Source of the DNA: Pararhizobium qamdonense
GTDB lineage: Bacteria; Pseudomonadota; Alphaproteobacteria; Rhizobiales; Rhizobiaceae
Direction: 5' to 3'
NCBI RefSeq assembly: GCF_029277445.1
Contig: NZ_CP119568.1
Location: 62,001 to 126,000, forward strand
Length of the DNA: 64,000 nucleotides
A model generated the notes under the pieces. The model saw only the letters and a list, made by a program, of their open reading frames with translations, had not been told where the DNA came from and did not search any database. The translations under genes and the position numbers were made by a program. Below are positions 63,150 to 64,000 of the stretch, piece after piece (within the stretch, counting starts at the first letter, position 1; the number at the start of each line of letters is the position of its first letter).

Positions 63150-64000
63150 TCAACCCTTGAACAGATATTGCTCGATGGAGGCCGGTTTCATCTCGATGGA
63201 GAAGCCCGCGGCCTGGGGCGGCATATAGGCGGCGTCCTGAATGATGCAGGGCTCCAGGAAATGTTCGTGCAAGTGGTCGACATATTCGATCACCCGCCCG
63301 TCCTTGGTGCCGGATACCGCGACATAGTCGATCATCGACAGGTGCTGGACATATTCGCAAAGGCCGACGCCGCCGGCATGCGGCCAGACCGGAAGGTCAT
63401 ATTTCGCGGCAATCAGCAGAACGGCCAGCACCTCGTTCAGCCCACCCATGCGGCATGAATCGATCTGCACGATGTCGATCGCGCCCTCGGCGATGAACTG
63501 TTTGAACATGATGCGGTTCTGGCACATTTCGCCGGTCGCAACCTTCACGGCGCCTATGCCGGCGCGGATCTTGCGGTGTCCGGCCACATCGTCCGGGCTG
63601 GTCGGTTCTTCGATGAAGAATGGCTTGGCAAAGACGAGCTTGTTCACCCATTCGATGGCTTCGTTGACTTCCCAGACCTGGTTGGCGTCGATCATCAGGT
63701 AACGATCCGGGCCGATGACCTCGCGGGCGATACGCAGGCGGCGGATGTCGTCATCGAGATCACGGCCGACCTTCATCTTGATATGGTTGAAGCCCGCATC
63801 GATCGCTTCCTGGCAGAGGCGGCGCAGTTTGTCATCGTCATAGCCGAGCCAGCCGGCGGATGTCGTGTAGCAGGCATAGCCTTCCGCCTCGAGCGTCGCG
63901 ATGCGCTCGGCCTTACCGGCTTCGGCGCGCTTGAGAATGGCGACCGCTTCCTCGCGGGTGAGCACGTCGGTGAGGTAGCGGTAATCGACGATATCGGCGA
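63150..64000 (-). CDS. L-fuconate dehydratase (enolase superfamily), C-terminal part
   Basis: The gene runs out of the window; about 283 residues of the C-terminal part are visible. It shows the enolase-superfamily barrel with HIKMKVG (catalytic KxK), LMIDANQVW (metal aspartate), FIEEPTSPDD (metal glutamate), ATGEMCQNR (metal glutamate) and VWPHAGGVGLCEYVQ (catalytic histidine). The HAGGVGLCEYVQHLSMID motif is specific to L-fuconate dehydratase, which makes 2-keto-3-deoxy-L-fuconate in L-fucose breakdown. The frame stays open to the window end. The partner genes of the pathway are outside the window. Confidence 0.92.
   Translation of the reverse strand, partial: ADIVDYRYLTDVLTREEAVAILKRAEAGKAERIATLEAEGYACYTTSAGWLGYDDDKLRRLCQEAIDAGFNHIKMKVGRDLDDDIRRLRIAREVIGPDRYLMIDANQVWEVNEAIEWVNKLVFAKPFFIEEPTSPDDVAGHRKIRAGIGAVKVATGEMCQNRIMFKQFIAEGAIDIVQIDSCRMGGLNEVLAVLLIAAKYDLPVWPHAGGVGLCEYVQHLSMIDYVAVSGTKDGRVIEYVDHLHEHFLEPCIIQDAAYMPPQAAGFSIEMKPASIEQYLFKG

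Noticed and set aside
1..64000. tRNA, rRNA or integrase/attachment site marking an integrated island
   Set aside because: No tRNA- or rRNA-like sequence, tyrosine or serine integrase gene was found; the repABC and tra genes point to an autonomous plasmid.

Overview
The window is a piece of a large repABC-type plasmid from a member of the Rhizobiaceae (Agrobacterium/Rhizobium group). This rests on a complete repA-repB-repC operon with its antisense RNA signature (56129-59726), an Agrobacterium-type Dtr conjugation region with TraR and a tra box (45041-52766), alphaproteobacterial SOS boxes (GTTC-N7-GTTC), general-stress (EcfG-type) promoters, a DUF1127 gene followed by CCUCCUCCC-loop RNAs, and many small plasmid families known from rhizobia. 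No rRNA, tRNA or CRISPR was seen.

Layout. 1-4680: end of a flavoprotein gene, manganese catalase, a histidine kinase remnant, an unknown protein, a DEDDh exonuclease and a DUF1127 protein. 4806-4968: four tandem hairpins, each showing CCTCCTCCC in the loop (cuckoo/CcsR-like sRNAs). 4982-8949: an SOS-box-controlled operon of UvrD-like helicase, SRAP (AP-site crosslinking) protein and a frameshifted dinB. 9130-16378: NHEJ and base-repair block (ligD converging on ligC-ku-ku, xthA, small proteins), with an EcfG-type promoter in front of the ku genes. 16586-23534: SOS-box-controlled imuA-imuB-dnaE2 mutasome (dnaE2 frameshifted) and a second SRAP gene. 23857-34629: plasmid housekeeping and probable anti-defence genes (BECR-like protein, Toprim/DUF3991, DUF1419, methylase-helicase, ParB-like, DUF7007), several of them broken; one is a chimera of a DNA-ligase fragment and a ParB-like protein. 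34832-40713: stress/redox genes with LysR and AraC regulators. 41283-about 42800: an IS110-family element. 43065-44511: two DUF736 paralogues, HU and a WGR protein. 45041-52766: oriT with traC-traD-traG-nuclease on one side and traA-traF-traB'/traM'-traR on the other. 53953-55849: LysR, an XRE regulator and remnants. 55970-59726: replication and partition. 59768-64000: GGDEF-EAL protein, a methyltransferase of the EF/3-hydroxypalmitate methyl ester type, and part of L-fuconate dehydratase.

How it works together. The plasmid carries a roughly 20 kb DNA-repair and mutagenesis island with two separate control layers: SOS (helicase-SRAP-dinB and imuAB-dnaE2) and general stress (Ku/ligase, probably catalase and DUF1127-sRNA). 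The transfer system is degrading: traG has a frameshift and two stops, one deletion joins traB to the end of the antiactivator traM, and no traI or trb genes lie beside repABC. oriT, TraA, TraC, TraD, TraF and TraR look intact, so the plasmid is more likely mobilisable than self-transmissible. Single-base indels break several otherwise well-conserved genes; some may be sequence errors, but nonsense codons and deletions show real decay too.
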